DNA from: Propionibacteriaceae bacterium | Lineage (GTDB): Bacteria; Actinomycetota; Actinomycetes; Propionibacteriales; Propionibacteriaceae | DNA length: 64,000 nucleotides | Assembly (NCBI GenBank): GCA_016717345.1 | Contig: JADKFR010000001.1 | Location: forward strand, 1 to 64,000 | Direction: 5' to 3' | In this document: positions 9,523 to 20,800 of the stretch, piece by piece | How the letters are laid out: the number at the start of each line of letters is the position of its first letter | Position numbering within the stretch: the first letter of the stretch is position 1 | The notes under the pieces: model-generated | Database searches by the model: none | What the model was told of the DNA's origin: nothing | Seen by the model: only the letters and a program-made list of their open reading frames with translations | Program-made: the position numbers and the translations under genes

Positions 9523-11930
9523 AACCCGTCCTCCCTCGATGGCACTCGGGACATCGTGGCATCCGTGCGCGCAACGCGGTGCCCGAATGGACTCCAACGC
9601 GGGAGCTTCGGTTGCGGAACGAGTTTCGCCGGCAGCAGCGACCTCAGGCTCAGCCGGGCGAGCCAGCGATGGCGACCCCTGAGCGGGGTGATCATCGCCT
9701 TCCGGGTGGTCTCGACCGACGCCCAGTAGCTGGCCGCCGCTTCGGGGGTTGGATCTCCCACTCCAAAGATGGCGCGGTCTGCCGCCTGAGCGACCGGCAC
9801 GAGGTCGGCCCGCCCGACGGCCAGCGTCTGCTCCAGGCGGGTCGCGACCAAGGGCACTGCGTGCCCCAGATCTCGGGCCAGATCGACAACTTCACTCCAG
9901 CCCCCGGCGATCCGGGTCGTCGGCGCGCCACGGGTTCGGCGGCGGCGGCGCCGCAGCGCCTTGGCGCCGGTGATCCCGCCGACCACCAGCAGTATCAGCA
10001 GCAGCGGTGGCCCGATCCAGCGCAGCACGCCGATGAGGATGCCCAGGATCCAGGCGAGCGTCGGATTCCCTGTGTTGAAGATCCGGGAGTCGAGCTCGAA
10101 TTGGGAGTCGAAGGCGCCTGGGGGACGGACCGGGTTCGGGGGTGGCACCACCACCGCGGCCGCGTCCTCGGACGTCTCGGGAGGAATCTTCTCGGGGCGC
10201 TTGGAGGGAATGAACGAGTCCGGCGGGATCGTGACCCAGGATCCGTCCCCTGCCTGGATCTCCACCCAGGCGCTGATGTCGTTGCCCTGGACCATCCCGC
10301 CGGCTGGCACGATGGCACCGAAGACGACCCGGGCCGGGTAGCCGAGTTGAGTCGCCGCCAGACCGAGCACCGCCGCGTATTGCTCGTCGCTTCCCACCAG
10401 TTGGTCCTCGCTCAGGAACATCCGGAGGCGGTTCAAGCCGTGTCCCGGCCGGAATCGCTCTTCACCCGGAAGCGTCCCGTCGCTGTAGGCCCCATTCTTC
10501 AGGCCAGCCATGACGCGCGTGAGCTGCTCCCACGCCGTCCCGTCCGAGCCGGTGAGCTTCGCAAGCCCGGGGGCGAGGACGGCGAACGAGGCGTCGCTGA
10601 CGACGGGCGTGCCGCCAGGGGCGAGGGGCTCGTTGGCGACGACCGCCAACGGCACTCCACGTTGCTGGATGCTGTCGCCCGCATCCAGGGAGTCAGCCAC
10701 CAATCCCTGACCGGTCGACAGGTTGTACCGGAGTTGCCGCGCGTGCTGCTTGGCCTGGTCCCCCTCGAAGGCCAACGAGACGGTCTGTCCCAGGCTGGGG
10801 ACCCACGCGGCGAGATCGGCGTTACTCGCGTACCCGGCTTGGACGGTAATCGTGGCGGCACTGGCCTCCCCCACGGTCCGCGCTGGGATCTGGGAGCCAA
10901 GGCGCTGGAAGCCGGTGAAGGCCGCCCCTGAACCACCAGCTGTCGCGCTCCAGGTCGTGCCTGAATAGTCATCGAGCACAGCGATGCGCAGCAGGGACTT
11001 CTCGGCGACGCCGTTCACCTGCAGCAGATCCACGTCGTAGTAACTCTTCGGTCCCTCGCCGCTGTACTTACGGAAGCCCACCAGAGGGCTCGTCAGTGAG
11101 GGGAGCTGAACCGGCGGTTGGACGTACGTCCGCAGCACCACGCGCTGGGAGCCGCTCACCCCCGGCAACGCGGGGCCGAGCACCAACGACCCTGCCATCG
11201 CGACCGCCAAGACCCCCGCGCCCAAGATAACCCGCGTGAGATTGGTCGACCCGGTACCGATAAGCCGCCGGCGTCGATGCCACCGGACTGCCAGCCAGCC
11301 GAAGGCCAAGGCCGCGAAGCCGAATCCCTGGACGGGGGGAAGGCCGGCCGCGGGTTGGTAGGTGCCCAACAGGGTGACCCCGGCCAGCAGACCGGTCGGC
11401 AGCATCAGCGCGGGCCAGATCGAGCGGGTTCGCCGAGCGATCGAGAATCCCCCGGCCCCGGCGATCACGGCGAGCAGATACGGCAACGCCACGAACGGCC
11501 CGTCACCTGCCACCGGCGGCAACGTTGTCAGCAGTTCCTTCCACCCGTTGACGGTGATGGCGGACAGCCCGGTAAGGGTGGCCACCGACGGAATCACACC
11601 CAGGATGAGATCGTCTCGCAGCGCAATCGCGCCGCCCAGCAATAGGTAGGCAGCCGCACCCATGGCGATCACACTGAGCCAATGCCAGCGCAGCACGTTG
11701 GCCAGATGCGCGGCCAGAACGCCGAGCAGCACTCCGGCGAGGGCGACAATCAGGTACCGCGGAGAATCGAAGCTGGTGGCGAAGCCGAGGATGGCCAGCA
11801 TCACGAGCCCGACCAGGAACAGTGCGTCAAAGACGTCGGCTGCTGAAGGCCGCAGCGCGACGAGTCGCGCGGTCATCGTGACCGTCCGGCCCCCCGTCGA
11901 ACTCTCGGCCGACGGATCAATGATTCTCAC
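9519..11930 (-). CDS. transglutaminase-like membrane protein, probably inactive
   Basis: An 803-residue protein: about six N-terminal membrane segments (DUF3488/TgpA-like), a long extracellular part with a transglutaminase-core fold (about 480-600), one more membrane segment (W-I-G-P-P-L-L-L-I-L-L-V-V), and a cytoplasmic tail. The start is GTG 11930 (V-R-I-I-D-P-S-A), overlapping the DUF58 stop as GTGA. In active members the nucleophile lies in G-D-C-x-Q-F and the His in H-A-W-V-E. Here these read G-S-D-E-Q-Y and I-S-A-W-V-E, so both Cys and His are missing and catalysis is unlikely. The family sits with MoxR and DUF58 genes and is thought to act at the cell envelope; this copy may have a structural role. 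Confidence 0.85.
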   Translation of the reverse strand: MRIIDPSAESSTGGRTVTMTARLVALRPSAADVFDALFLVGLVMLAILGFATSFDSPRYLIVALAGVLLGVLAAHLANVLRWHWLSVIAMGAAAYLLLGGAIALRDDLILGVIPSVATLTGLSAITVNGWKELLTTLPPVAGDGPFVALPYLLAVIAGAGGFSIARRTRSIWPALMLPTGLLAGVTLLGTYQPAAGLPPVQGFGFAALAFGWLAVRWHRRRRLIGTGSTNLTRVILGAGVLAVAMAGSLVLGPALPGVSGSQRVVLRTYVQPPVQLPSLTSPLVGFRKYSGEGPKSYYDVDLLQVNGVAEKSLLRIAVLDDYSGTTWSATAGGSGAAFTGFQRLGSQIPARTVGEASAATITVQAGYASNADLAAWVPSLGQTVSLAFEGDQAKQHARQLRYNLSTGQGLVADSLDAGDSIQQRGVPLAVVANEPLAPGGTPVVSDASFAVLAPGLAKLTGSDGTAWEQLTRVMAGLKNGAYSDGTLPGEERFRPGHGLNRLRMFLSEDQLVGSDEQYAAVLGLAATQLGYPARVVFGAIVPAGGMVQGNDISAWVEIQAGDGSWVTIPPDSFIPSKRPEKIPPETSEDAAAVVVPPPNPVRPPGAFDSQFELDSRIFNTGNPTLAWILGILIGVLRWIGPPLLLILLVVGGITGAKALRRRRRRTRGAPTTRIAGGWSEVVDLARDLGHAVPLVATRLEQTLAVGRADLVPVAQAADRAIFGVGDPTPEAAASYWASVETTRKAMITPLRGRHRWLARLSLRSLLPAKLVPQPKLPRWSPFGHRVARTDATMSRVPSREDGL

Positions 11931-13288
11931 TGGACCGATCCTCCTGACAGCACTCGAGGCAGGTCCGACAGGTCCCCGATGCCGAGCACCCGCATGCCGC
12001 CAAGCTCTCGCAACGACATGGCGCTGCCGCCATGTGCCTGGACGACGAGGGTGTTCACCTCCCGGGAGAGGTAGCTGCGAGCCTGCTGGAACTCGGTGAC
12101 GGTCGCCTGCGATCCGGTGAAGAGCACGACGACGCTGACATCCGGCGCAAGACGCTGGACCTGCCCGGCCGAAGCGGCGAGGCTGCGCTCCCCCAGTTCG
12201 GCCCGAGAGAAGGTGTCCAGAGCACCGAAGACCGGCGGCTGCACCGCCACGTGGTCTCCGCACACCACGGTGAGGTCCATTTCGTCGATCAGCGCGCGGA
12301 CGGCCACCGAGGCCCCGGCCGAGATGGCCATTTCGAAGTCCGCTTCGCTGCCGTAGGAGGCGGGATTGACGTCAACGACGACCGCGACGTGGGAGCGTCG
12401 AGTGTCCAGGAACTGGCGGACCAGAAAGGTCCCCGCGCCACTCGCGGAACTCAATTTCGCCGACGAACGCCAGTGGATGTAGCGGCGGTCGTCCCCTGGG
12501 ACGTATTCACGCAGGGTGTGGAAGGCCAGGTCGCTCAGGGAGACGTCGTTGGTGGTGTGCCCCTCCAGGTCACGCAACAGACCCGAACCCAGCGGCTCCA
12601 ACGCCACTGTGGGGGGGTGGATGAACATCTCGAGCTGTTCCGTCCAGTTCACCTCCCGACGCGCCACTCCGAACGGGTCTCCGCGTTGGGTCGTCACCGG
12701 ACCGACCAGGACGACCCCGCGTCGTTGGGTGGGGATCAACGCGATCTCGGTGTGGTCGGCTTTGGGCGCCAGCAACGGCAACGTGTACCGCGCCACCGCC
12801 TGCCCCACGGGTAGCTCCAGCCCCAGGGGCAGGAGTGGCGCGCTCGCCTCGTTGACGACGTGCAGCTGCGCCGCGGCAGACTCTCCCACGCTGACCCTCC
12901 GGGGTTCCAGGTCGAGATCAACGTCGAGTCGCAGCCGTCCAACGGTGAAGAGCAGGCTCAGGGCGAACACCAGCAGGAGCACCGCGGACAGGTACGCGAA
13001 TTCGAGCCAGCCCAGTCGCACCGCCACGACCCAAGCGAGCAGGGCGAGCACCACCACCGACCAGCCAAGGCCGGACACGACAGCCAACGCCGCCATGGCC
13101 CTGCGAAAGTGAGGACGAATCAGGTCGATCACGGGCGCCGCGAAGGCACCCCACCAGCCAGCCATTCGCCCCAGCAGCACCTTCGCGGACGCCCAGGGCG
13201 CCCGCCGGGGCCGACGGGGCTGCGCAGCCGGAGGCGCCTCGACGGGCGCGACGACGCGCTCCGCACGAAGGACGGTGCGATCTTCCAT
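11927..13288 (-). CDS. DUF58 domain-containing protein
   Basis: A 453-residue protein with two membrane segments after a basic Pro-rich N-terminus (about residues 65-115, including V-V-V-L-A-L-L-A-W-V-V), then a soluble domain with the DUF58 hallmark Y-I-H-W-R-S-S-A-K-L near residue 270, followed by a von Willebrand A-like region (V-A-V-V-V-D-V-N-P-A). DUF58 proteins regularly pair with MoxR ATPases and TgpA-like proteins and are thought to act as metal-binding adaptors or chaperone clients at the membrane. ATG 13288 lies 26 bases after the MoxR stop, and the 3' end overlaps the transglutaminase gene by four bases, so the three form a tight unit. Confidence 0.9.
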   Translation of the reverse strand: MEDRTVLRAERVVAPVEAPPAAQPRRPRRAPWASAKVLLGRMAGWWGAFAAPVIDLIRPHFRRAMAALAVVSGLGWSVVVLALLAWVVAVRLGWLEFAYLSAVLLLVFALSLLFTVGRLRLDVDLDLEPRRVSVGESAAAQLHVVNEASAPLLPLGLELPVGQAVARYTLPLLAPKADHTEIALIPTQRRGVVLVGPVTTQRGDPFGVARREVNWTEQLEMFIHPPTVALEPLGSGLLRDLEGHTTNDVSLSDLAFHTLREYVPGDDRRYIHWRSSAKLSSASGAGTFLVRQFLDTRRSHVAVVVDVNPASYGSEADFEMAISAGASVAVRALIDEMDLTVVCGDHVAVQPPVFGALDTFSRAELGERSLAASAGQVQRLAPDVSVVVLFTGSQATVTEFQQARSYLSREVNTLVVQAHGGSAMSLRELGGMRVLGIGDLSDLPRVLSGGSVQ

Positions 13289-13314
13289 GGCGGGGCTGGT
13301 CCTGTTCCTCGGTA

Positions 13315-14283
13315 TCAGCGAATCCGGTCGGCCGGCGCGGCGACCGCAGCGAGCAGGTCGTCCACCACTCGCTCGACGGTGACCCCGGAGAACTGGGCCT
13401 CAGCGTTGAGGATGAGCCGGTGACTCATCAGCGGCACCGCAAGATCCTTGATGTCATCCGGCAGCACGTACTCACGCCCTTGCGAAACGGCCCACGTCTT
13501 GGCAGCCCTGATGTAGGCCAGGCACCCTCGCATCGAGATCCCGACCTTCACGTGCCCGTGTCGCCGCGACTCCGACGCCAACTCGCTCACGTAGGCGAGG
13601 ATCGCCCGGTCAACATGGACCTCGTTGGCGAAGGAACTCATTTGCGCAACGGCGTGGGCAGCGATCACCGGGCCGACCTGGGCTGCCCGATCCCGGTTGG
13701 CCGCCTGCGACATCAACTCGATCGCCACGTCGTGGTCGGGGTAACCGATGGAGGACTTCATCAGGAAGCGGTCGAGTTGCGCCTCCGGCAGCCGGTACGT
13801 GCCGGCCTGCTCGATCGGGTTCTGGGTCGCGATCACCATGAACGGACGGCCCACGCCGTGGGCGACCCCGTCGACGGTCACCCGGCTCTCCTCCATGACC
13901 TCCAGGAGTGCCGACTGGGTCTTGGGTGACGCCCGGTTGATCTCGTCGGCCAGGACGACGGTGGCGAAGATCGGACCCTTGTGAAAGTCGAAGGTCTGCT
14001 TGTGCTGGTCGTAGACCGTCACTCCGATCACGTCGGAGGGAAGGAGATCAGGGGTGAACTGGATCCGGCTGTGGCTGCCCTGGACGGTGTTGGCCAGGGC
14101 CTTGGCCAGGACGGTCTTGCCCGTGCCCGGGTTGTCCTCGAGCAGCAGGTGACCCTCACTCAGCATGCAGGTCAGCGCCAGCCGAATCACCTCGGTCTTC
14201 CCCCGGATGGCCAGTTCGACGTTGGCGACCAACTGATCGAACGTCTTGGCGAACCACGCCGCCTGCTCATTCGTGATGCTCAT
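13315..14283 (-). CDS. MoxR family AAA+ ATPase
   Basis: A 322-residue AAA+ ATPase. Walker A is D-N-P-G-T-G-K-T (about residues 53-60), Walker B with its extension is V-V-L-A-D-E-I-N-R-A-S-P (about 110-121), and sensor 1 is A-T-Q-N-P-I-E-Q near 155. The C-terminal lid domain is complete and length is normal for the family. MoxR ATPases act as chaperones that assemble or activate von Willebrand A or DUF58 partners; its partner here is almost certainly the DUF58 gene 26 bases downstream. It follows the small lipoprotein gene after a 77-base gap with no clear terminator. Confidence 0.92.
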   Translation of the reverse strand: MSITNEQAAWFAKTFDQLVANVELAIRGKTEVIRLALTCMLSEGHLLLEDNPGTGKTVLAKALANTVQGSHSRIQFTPDLLPSDVIGVTVYDQHKQTFDFHKGPIFATVVLADEINRASPKTQSALLEVMEESRVTVDGVAHGVGRPFMVIATQNPIEQAGTYRLPEAQLDRFLMKSSIGYPDHDVAIELMSQAANRDRAAQVGPVIAAHAVAQMSSFANEVHVDRAILAYVSELASESRRHGHVKVGISMRGCLAYIRAAKTWAVSQGREYVLPDDIKDLAVPLMSHRLILNAEAQFSGVTVERVVDDLLAAVAAPADRIR

Positions 14284-14360
14284 GATTCGGTACCCCTCAT
14301 TCGATCGAACCTTGTGCTGAGTCCTTCACCGTGCTGGACGGCGAGGAGCTTGGTGAAGCG

Positions 14361-14801
14361 TCACCACGGGACATGATTCGATTCCACGCCGTCGCAGGTC
14401 ACGTAGATCGTGGCGTCGTAACCGAACCACGCGTTCGCCGTTCCGGAGCGATCACCGGTGTAGTGCAGTGCCGAGAACCAGGGAGCAGATTCATCCTCTC
14501 GGAAGAATTCGCAAGCGTAGGAGCCGCTGAACCCGTGCGTGTCGATCGTGATCTTCGGACAGTCTCCGCTGCCGTAGTAGGTGCAGCCCGCCACTAACTC
14601 GCTACTCTTTCCGATGGTCACGGACCTTGCGGCAGCCGGGACCGATTCCGTGGCAACGGTCGACGCGCTCGGCGGCGTTGATCCAGCCGCGCTGGGCGCC
14701 GGCTGGGCCGGACTCGAGCAGGCGGCGAGGGCTCCCCCCAGCGCCAAGGCAATCCCAAGGATTGCGGCAGAGTGCCGCCAGCCCAGTTGTTCTCGTCTCA
14801 T
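14361..14801 (-). CDS. lipoprotein with domain shared with neighbouring surface protein
   Basis: A 146-residue lipoprotein: signal peptide, lipobox L-A-A-C with Cys28, a Ser/Pro/Ala linker to about residue 58, then an 87-residue domain. That domain is nearly identical to the last 87 residues of the 2057-residue protein encoded immediately upstream, with four conserved Cys (G-C-T-Y-Y-G, C-P-K, Y-A-C-E-F, T-C-D-G) that could make two disulfides outside the cell. The start is ATG 14801 with GAAAGG 5 bases upstream. The domain is not one I can name, though similar Cys-containing tails end other actinobacterial Fn3 proteins. It is anchored to the membrane next to the MoxR gene and probably arose by recent duplication. 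Confidence 0.8.
   Translation of the reverse strand: MRREQLGWRHSAAILGIALALGGALAACSSPAQPAPSAAGSTPPSASTVATESVPAAARSVTIGKSSELVAGCTYYGSGDCPKITIDTHGFSGSYACEFFREDESAPWFSALHYTGDRSGTANAWFGYDATIYVTCDGVESNHVPW
14362..14630 (-). repeat. duplicated domain, copy 1 (lipoprotein)
   Basis: This copy matches 14843-15110. The core 14413-14561 (149 bases) is identical to 14894-15042, and identity falls off gradually on both sides. It encodes the Cys-rich C-terminal domain of the lipoprotein. Identical DNA at synonymous sites points to a recent copy or ongoing gene conversion. Confidence 0.9.
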
Positions 14802-14841
14802 GATGCCTTTCGGTCGAAATAGTTCATGGAGTGACGTGCTT

Positions 14842-17800
14842 CTACCATGGGAAATGATTCGATTCCACTCCGTCGCATTTCACGTAGACCGTTGCGTCGT
14901 AACCGAACCACGCGTTCGCCGTTCCGGAGCGATCACCGGTGTAGTGCAGTGCCGAGAACCAGGGAGCAGATTCATCCTCTCGGAAGAATTCGCAAGCGTA
15001 GGAGCCGCTGAACCCGTGCGTGTCGATCGTGATCTTCGGACAATTCCCGCCGCCGTAGTAGGCGCAGCCCGACACCGTCTGCGAACTCTTCCCGATCGTC
15101 ACACTCCGCGGCGGAGGGGCAGATTGGAGCTCCCTCGTCGCCTTCAGCCAACCATCGTTGCTCTCGACTTCCACCTCGAACGTACGTTTCTGGCTATAGC
15201 CGCCAAGATCGTAATCGAAGGTGTGAGTTTCGAGACCGTCCTGCGAGCCGGTCGAAGTGGTGTTGCTGCCGTTGATCCGGATCTGTCGGCGCTTACCGTT
15301 CGGATTGACCGAGACCTGAAGGTGAACTACCGTTCCGTCCGGCCCCCTGCCCTGGTCTGCCGACAAAGCCGTGGTGTCTCCGTAGGTCGTGACCGCGAGG
15401 CTCTGACTGGAGCAGGCGTCCAGTTCATTGCATAGCTTGAGGACGACGTTGCTGCTGACTCCATCGGGAGCGCCGCTGAACTCCTCCTCAAGTGGCCCGC
15501 CGTCCGGATCGACATTGGAGGTGAATGTCTTTCCATTGAACTGCACGGTGAAGACGGCCGAGGCGCCTCGGGAGCGGGGTGTGCCGCCCTCCAGCATGAA
15601 GGTGCCGTCCACGCCGGTCGGGGTGACGTCGTTGCCTGAAAAGGCCGCTGGCTTTCCGGTGGCCTTCCAGGATAACGAGGCCTCGGTCTTGTCTTCGAAA
15701 TAGGCGTTCGACGCCCGTACCACGAAGTCATGGGTGGCACCATCGAGGCTTGTGCTTCCGATCCGGCAGGACGTCGCGGTGATTCCCTGGCATGCGGTGG
15801 CGGAGCCGGAGTCGAAGACCTTGTACGTGGTTGGGCCCTTTCCGTTGGGGTCCGCCGGACTCCAAGAGATCTCAACGCTGGGCTCATCGGTTTCCAGGTT
15901 GGCATTCACCGTGGAATTGATGGTGAAATCCAATGGATATCCCGTGGGCCAACCCTTCGTCGTCGCCGCCTTCTTCGAGATCCATTGGTCGTTGTGGTTG
16001 CGTGCCCAGATCGAGAAGGTCGTCTCCACATTGGCGGTCCCCGACACCGTGACAGTCGATTGACCGGCGCTCACAACTTTCGACCCCGACGGCCACTTGA
16101 TCAGATACGACGTGACCGGGGTGAAGTCGGTTCCCGTCACCGGCTGCCACGACAGCGTGATCTTCTTGTCCATCGGATTGCTGGCCTTGAATCCCTGCAC
16201 CTGGGTCGGCGCCTGATCGGGGGTGACCGTGATCGAAGGAGGTCCGAAATCGCTGCAGCCGGCCTTGTTACAGGCCTGCACGCGGAAGTGATACGGCTGC
16301 GCGTTCTTCAGGGGCTTCGCGGTGACGTTCGGGGTTTGGCTCTCCCATGTCGTACCGTCGACATCGTTGGAGACGACGTACTTCTCGATCCGCGCCCCGT
16401 TGTCCTTCGGCTTCGTCCACGTCAAGGTTTCGGCATGATTCTGGGCGACCTTCCCGGGGCGGGGAGCGCCCGGCGCATCAGGCTTGCCGTAGACCGAGAC
16501 CGTCAGGCCGACCTGGGTCTGCCGGTCGAGGTTGGCCACGTTGGCCGTATCGCTGACGGTGAGGGTGTACTCGAGCGTGCCGGAGAACGTCGCGCTCGGA
16601 GTCACCGACCAGGTCATGGGTTGCGTGATCGTTGAGGTGGCCTCTGACCTGGCCGCATCGTTCTTGGGAACCAGGCTGACCAGGGTGTCCTGACGGTCCA
16701 CCTCGATGAGGCTGTCCAGTTCCGGGAGGGTGCCGGTGATGGCGTCGCCCTGCTTGCCCTCAGCGGTTTGCGCTCCAAGGCGAGGACGTGGGGCGTTCTT
16801 CACCAGCACGGGCAATTCCTGCGAAGCGCTCGACCCGGCGACTCCGATGGTCAGGCTGCCGCGGTCCTTCGGCGCATCCACGCCGGCCACCAACGCCAGC
16901 GAGCGTCCGTCGGCGCTCAGGGTATGGCTGACGCGGTCGATCGGTGTCTTCCACTCGGCCGTGAACGTCACGGTGGCGGCGTCCGCCGGGTTGGCGGTCC
17001 AGACGTGGCACAAACTGGCCAAGTCCATGTCCTTGCCCACTTGGCCGATCCGGATCGTCTGCGGTTCCTGGGGGCAACGCAGGACGGGGGTGATCGGGCC
17101 GACCTGAACCGGGATCGATACCACAGCCTTCAGGCCATCGCCATTGAGCGACTCGGCGTCGAGGACCTCCATCGTCACCGATGCCGGCCCGACGTACCCC
17201 TCGTCCGGTTCCAGCGTGAAGTCCGTCATGGAACGGCCAAGAGTCACCTTGAGGTGCTTCGACGGCGCGGCCGACATCGACGACTCCACCGTGATCCGGA
17301 CTGGTCGCTCCCGCGGAGAAGTCACGTACTCCGCGAGACTGATGGTCTTCTTCGTGCCCTGGTCGAGGGTGACCAGTCCATGGGCGTAGGGAACCCCCCC
17401 GCCGGCCGCCGGGACGTAGATCAACCCGGCGGCGACCCCGTCGTCGGCGGGATCGGCGACCTGATAGCTGATCACCTGAACCTGGGTGGTGACCGGAACG
17501 GTGACCACACCGCCCGCCACCGTGGCCGAGGGGTCGGCCACAGTGACCCTCAGGGCCGACTTGTCGGAATCCGGATCCCAGGCGTGGGCCAGCACATCCG
17601 CCACTGCGGTCTTACCGTCGGTGGTGGTTGCCACCTCGTCGCGCACCCGGGGCGGGTTGATGTAGCCGGCCTTTCCGGTCACCGCGACCACCCCGGTCGT
17701 GGTGACGTCGGCGTTCCCCTTCAGCACGTAGGAAACCTTGACGGGCTCGGCCTTGTCAGCGGGCACCGTCACCGACAGGGGGCCCTGCTCGCCGAGCAAC

Positions 17801-20800
17801 GTGACACCGGCGGGCGGGTTCTTCAGCGGCTTGACAGCCACCTTGTCGCTGGTTGCGATGAAATCGTTCGCGAGCGCATCCACGGTCACAACGGCTCCTG
17901 GCTGCGCCGTGACCTGATCGTCGACCGCCACCGGCGGCTGGGTTTGCCCGGGCGGAACGACGGCGACCCGAATGATGCCCGTCCCCGTGCCCCCGAACTT
18001 GTCAGCCACCACGTAGCTGAAAGTGTCGGTGCCGTTGGCGTCGTCGGTGGGGAACGCTTGATAAGTGATGCCTTCGGGGGTGAAACCCAGGATCCTGCCC
18101 CGTTGAGGTCCGGCGCCCCGTTGAGGTCCGGCGGCGAGGCTGAGAAGCCAGACGGAATCCCCGTCCGGGTCCTGGCCTGAACTGGGGATCGGGATGGTGA
18201 TGGTGTCACCGGAGACCGCGCGGGTCTCGATGGAGGAGGGCTCCGGTGGGGCGTTCTTGTCCTCTTCCGAGGGCTGCGGGTGCACTGTGACGAACACTGT
18301 TGCCCGATCCTGCTCGCCGCTGGGCGTTTGGGCGTAGTAGGTGATCTCAGTGTTCAGCTCTTTGGTGACCGTGGCCGGCGCCACGTAGCGCACCTGATTG
18401 CCGGAGACGTAGGCCGTGCCCACCTCTCCTTGCGCGGCGTCGGCGTTCTTGCCGGCGTCGATCACCTCGAAGGACCCGGCTCCGGGCCGCTTGAGGACGT
18501 TGGTCACCAGGCTGAGGGTCGAGCCTCCCTGGGTGGTGTCGTTGGCCAGGACCGGGATGAGGGTGCTGTCACCCGCGCGAACCTCGGCGAAGTCGTCCCG
18601 CATCAACGGCGTGTCGTTCGTCACTGCATCCAGCTGCGACACCGTCACGCTGCCCTGGACGAGGCCGCTGAGACCGTTGGTGATCCGGTAAATGACCGCG
18701 GCGGGGTTCTCGGCGAGCTCGGGTTGCAGGGACCTGATCCGCAACCACCTCCCCTTGACAACCGCCACTTCGAGAGCTTCGGGGTTGGCGGCGGCCGCGG
18801 TCTGGACCGTCAGCAGCCCGCCTGCCGGGTCGTAGTCGTTCGCGAGGACGTCGAGGAGGATCGGGGCCTGGCCCCGCACCACCGCATTGTCCGGCATCGC
18901 CACCGGGTCGTCGCCAAGGTCGTCCACGATATCGACCCGGATCGTTCCCTCATTGGCCGCCGGTGCAGTGCCGAACTTGACGGAGTAGCTGAGGAAATGC
19001 ACGCCCGGCTTGGTGGCCGTCAGGGTGACCCGTCCGCCGTCGCGGTCGGTCACCGGAGGCTTCAAACCAGGTTCGCCCTTCACGTCGGCGGCCAAGGTCA
19101 TGGCGGTCTGCGGCTGTCCCGGATCCACCCCGGGAATGTCGTTGAGCAGGGGCAGCACGGCAATCGGCTTGCCGACCTCCCCCCGCACAGCGTCGGCCTG
19201 AGCCACGGGGGCAATCCCGTCGGTGTTTCCGGCTCCCAGAACCTTCACCGTGACGGTGCCAGACCTCGGATCGGCGATCCCGTCGGTTACCTGGAAGTTG
19301 ACCGTGCGCGTGACGGTGTCAGTTGCCTTCTCAGCCGTGTAGTCGATCTGGCCGTCGGAGGTGACCGGGACGTCCTGCCCGCCTTGGGAAGCGCTCACCA
19401 CCGTGATCGGGTCACCGTCGAAGTCGCGCCACTCTCCGACCACCGGCATCGTCACGATTCCCGCAGAGCCCACGTGGAACGTCAACGCCTCAGCCAGGTA
19501 GCGGAGTCTGGGCTCCTGGTTCTCGCCGGGGGCCCGAGCCTCGATGGTCACCTTGGCGGTGGCGGTGTTGACCTGATTGCTGATCGTGTACTCGAACGTG
19601 GCGTCGGGCCCGTCCGCGGGTTGCTGGAACAGAATCGTCTGGCCGTCCGGCGACACGACGGCGGTGGCCTCACCGCTCACCTCTGAGACGTCGACGATCG
19701 AGAGAATCTTCCCATTCGGATCGACGTCGTTGTCCAGGACGTGGAGAACCGACGTTCTGCTCGGGCGGGCCCCAAAGGTATCCGGCTTGGCCTGAGGCGC
19801 CTTGTCCTGGGACTTGGTGGTCTTGGTCTTGTCTTCCTCGTCTGCCTTGCTGTCCTGCCGCGGGTCGACAGCCTTCCAGTCGTCCAGACTCTCCGCCTCG
19901 TCGAGGTCGTAGATCCTTCCGGTCTTCCGATCGTTGAGGATCAGGCGATTCCAATTCACCCGGAACACCGGATCGACGAGGCTGGATCCCAGGCCGGCTC
20001 TGCTGTCCATCTTCAGCGGTGTCCCGGCTGACTGACCGTCGCAGGCGGAGGCCACCCACCCCGGGTTGCCCGACCAGGCCGCGAAACGGCAGGTGCCCAG
20101 GCTGGCAGGAGCCGCCGGCTCACCGTTGCCGGCCTCGATCAAGGACGTGACCACGCCGTCGAAGCCCACCTGAAGCAGGCGCGTCGACGTCGCCACCAAC
20201 ACGGTGTCGAGGTCGTCCCCAGCTTGTTGAATCCGGGCCTCCGCGCCGACACCCTCCAGTTGCTGGGCTTTGCCGCCGGGGAGGTGGATCACGCCGCCGG
20301 CGGCGTCCAGCACCGCCATCTCGGACCCCAACGCGGCCACCTGGACCGACGTCAGGCCAGCCCCGAGGCTGCCCAGGATCGGCGCTTCGAAGCCGCTTCC
20401 TGACGCCTTCACCAGCAGCGACTTGCCGGAGGCGGTCGCGGCGTGGACAGCTCCGTCCCAGCCCACGCTGAGGCTCGCCACCGCTGTGGGATCGACCCCG
20501 CCGGGCGCCTTGTCCAGCTCGACCAGCGGCTTCGAAGCCGGGTCAAGGCCGGAGAGGTCCAGCGGCTCGGCCGACTGGTTGGTGCGGATGGCCCACACCT
20601 TGCCGGAGGCGGGTTCCATCACCGCCAGGGTTCCGCCGCGGAGATCTACCAAAGAGCCGGCTTCTACTCCCACTGCCTTGTCGAAATCGGGCTGAGCGAG
20701 CAGGGTGTCCACCGGGATCAACGCACCCTTGGCAAGGTCATGACCGACGACCGTGTTGCCGTCCTGCAGCACGTCAACCCCCGAAGGTGGCGCGACTCCC

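Noticed and set aside
16768..18180. 470-codon plus-strand frame within the giant surface protein gene
   Set aside because: Antisense shadow with no start signal and His/Arg-rich composition.
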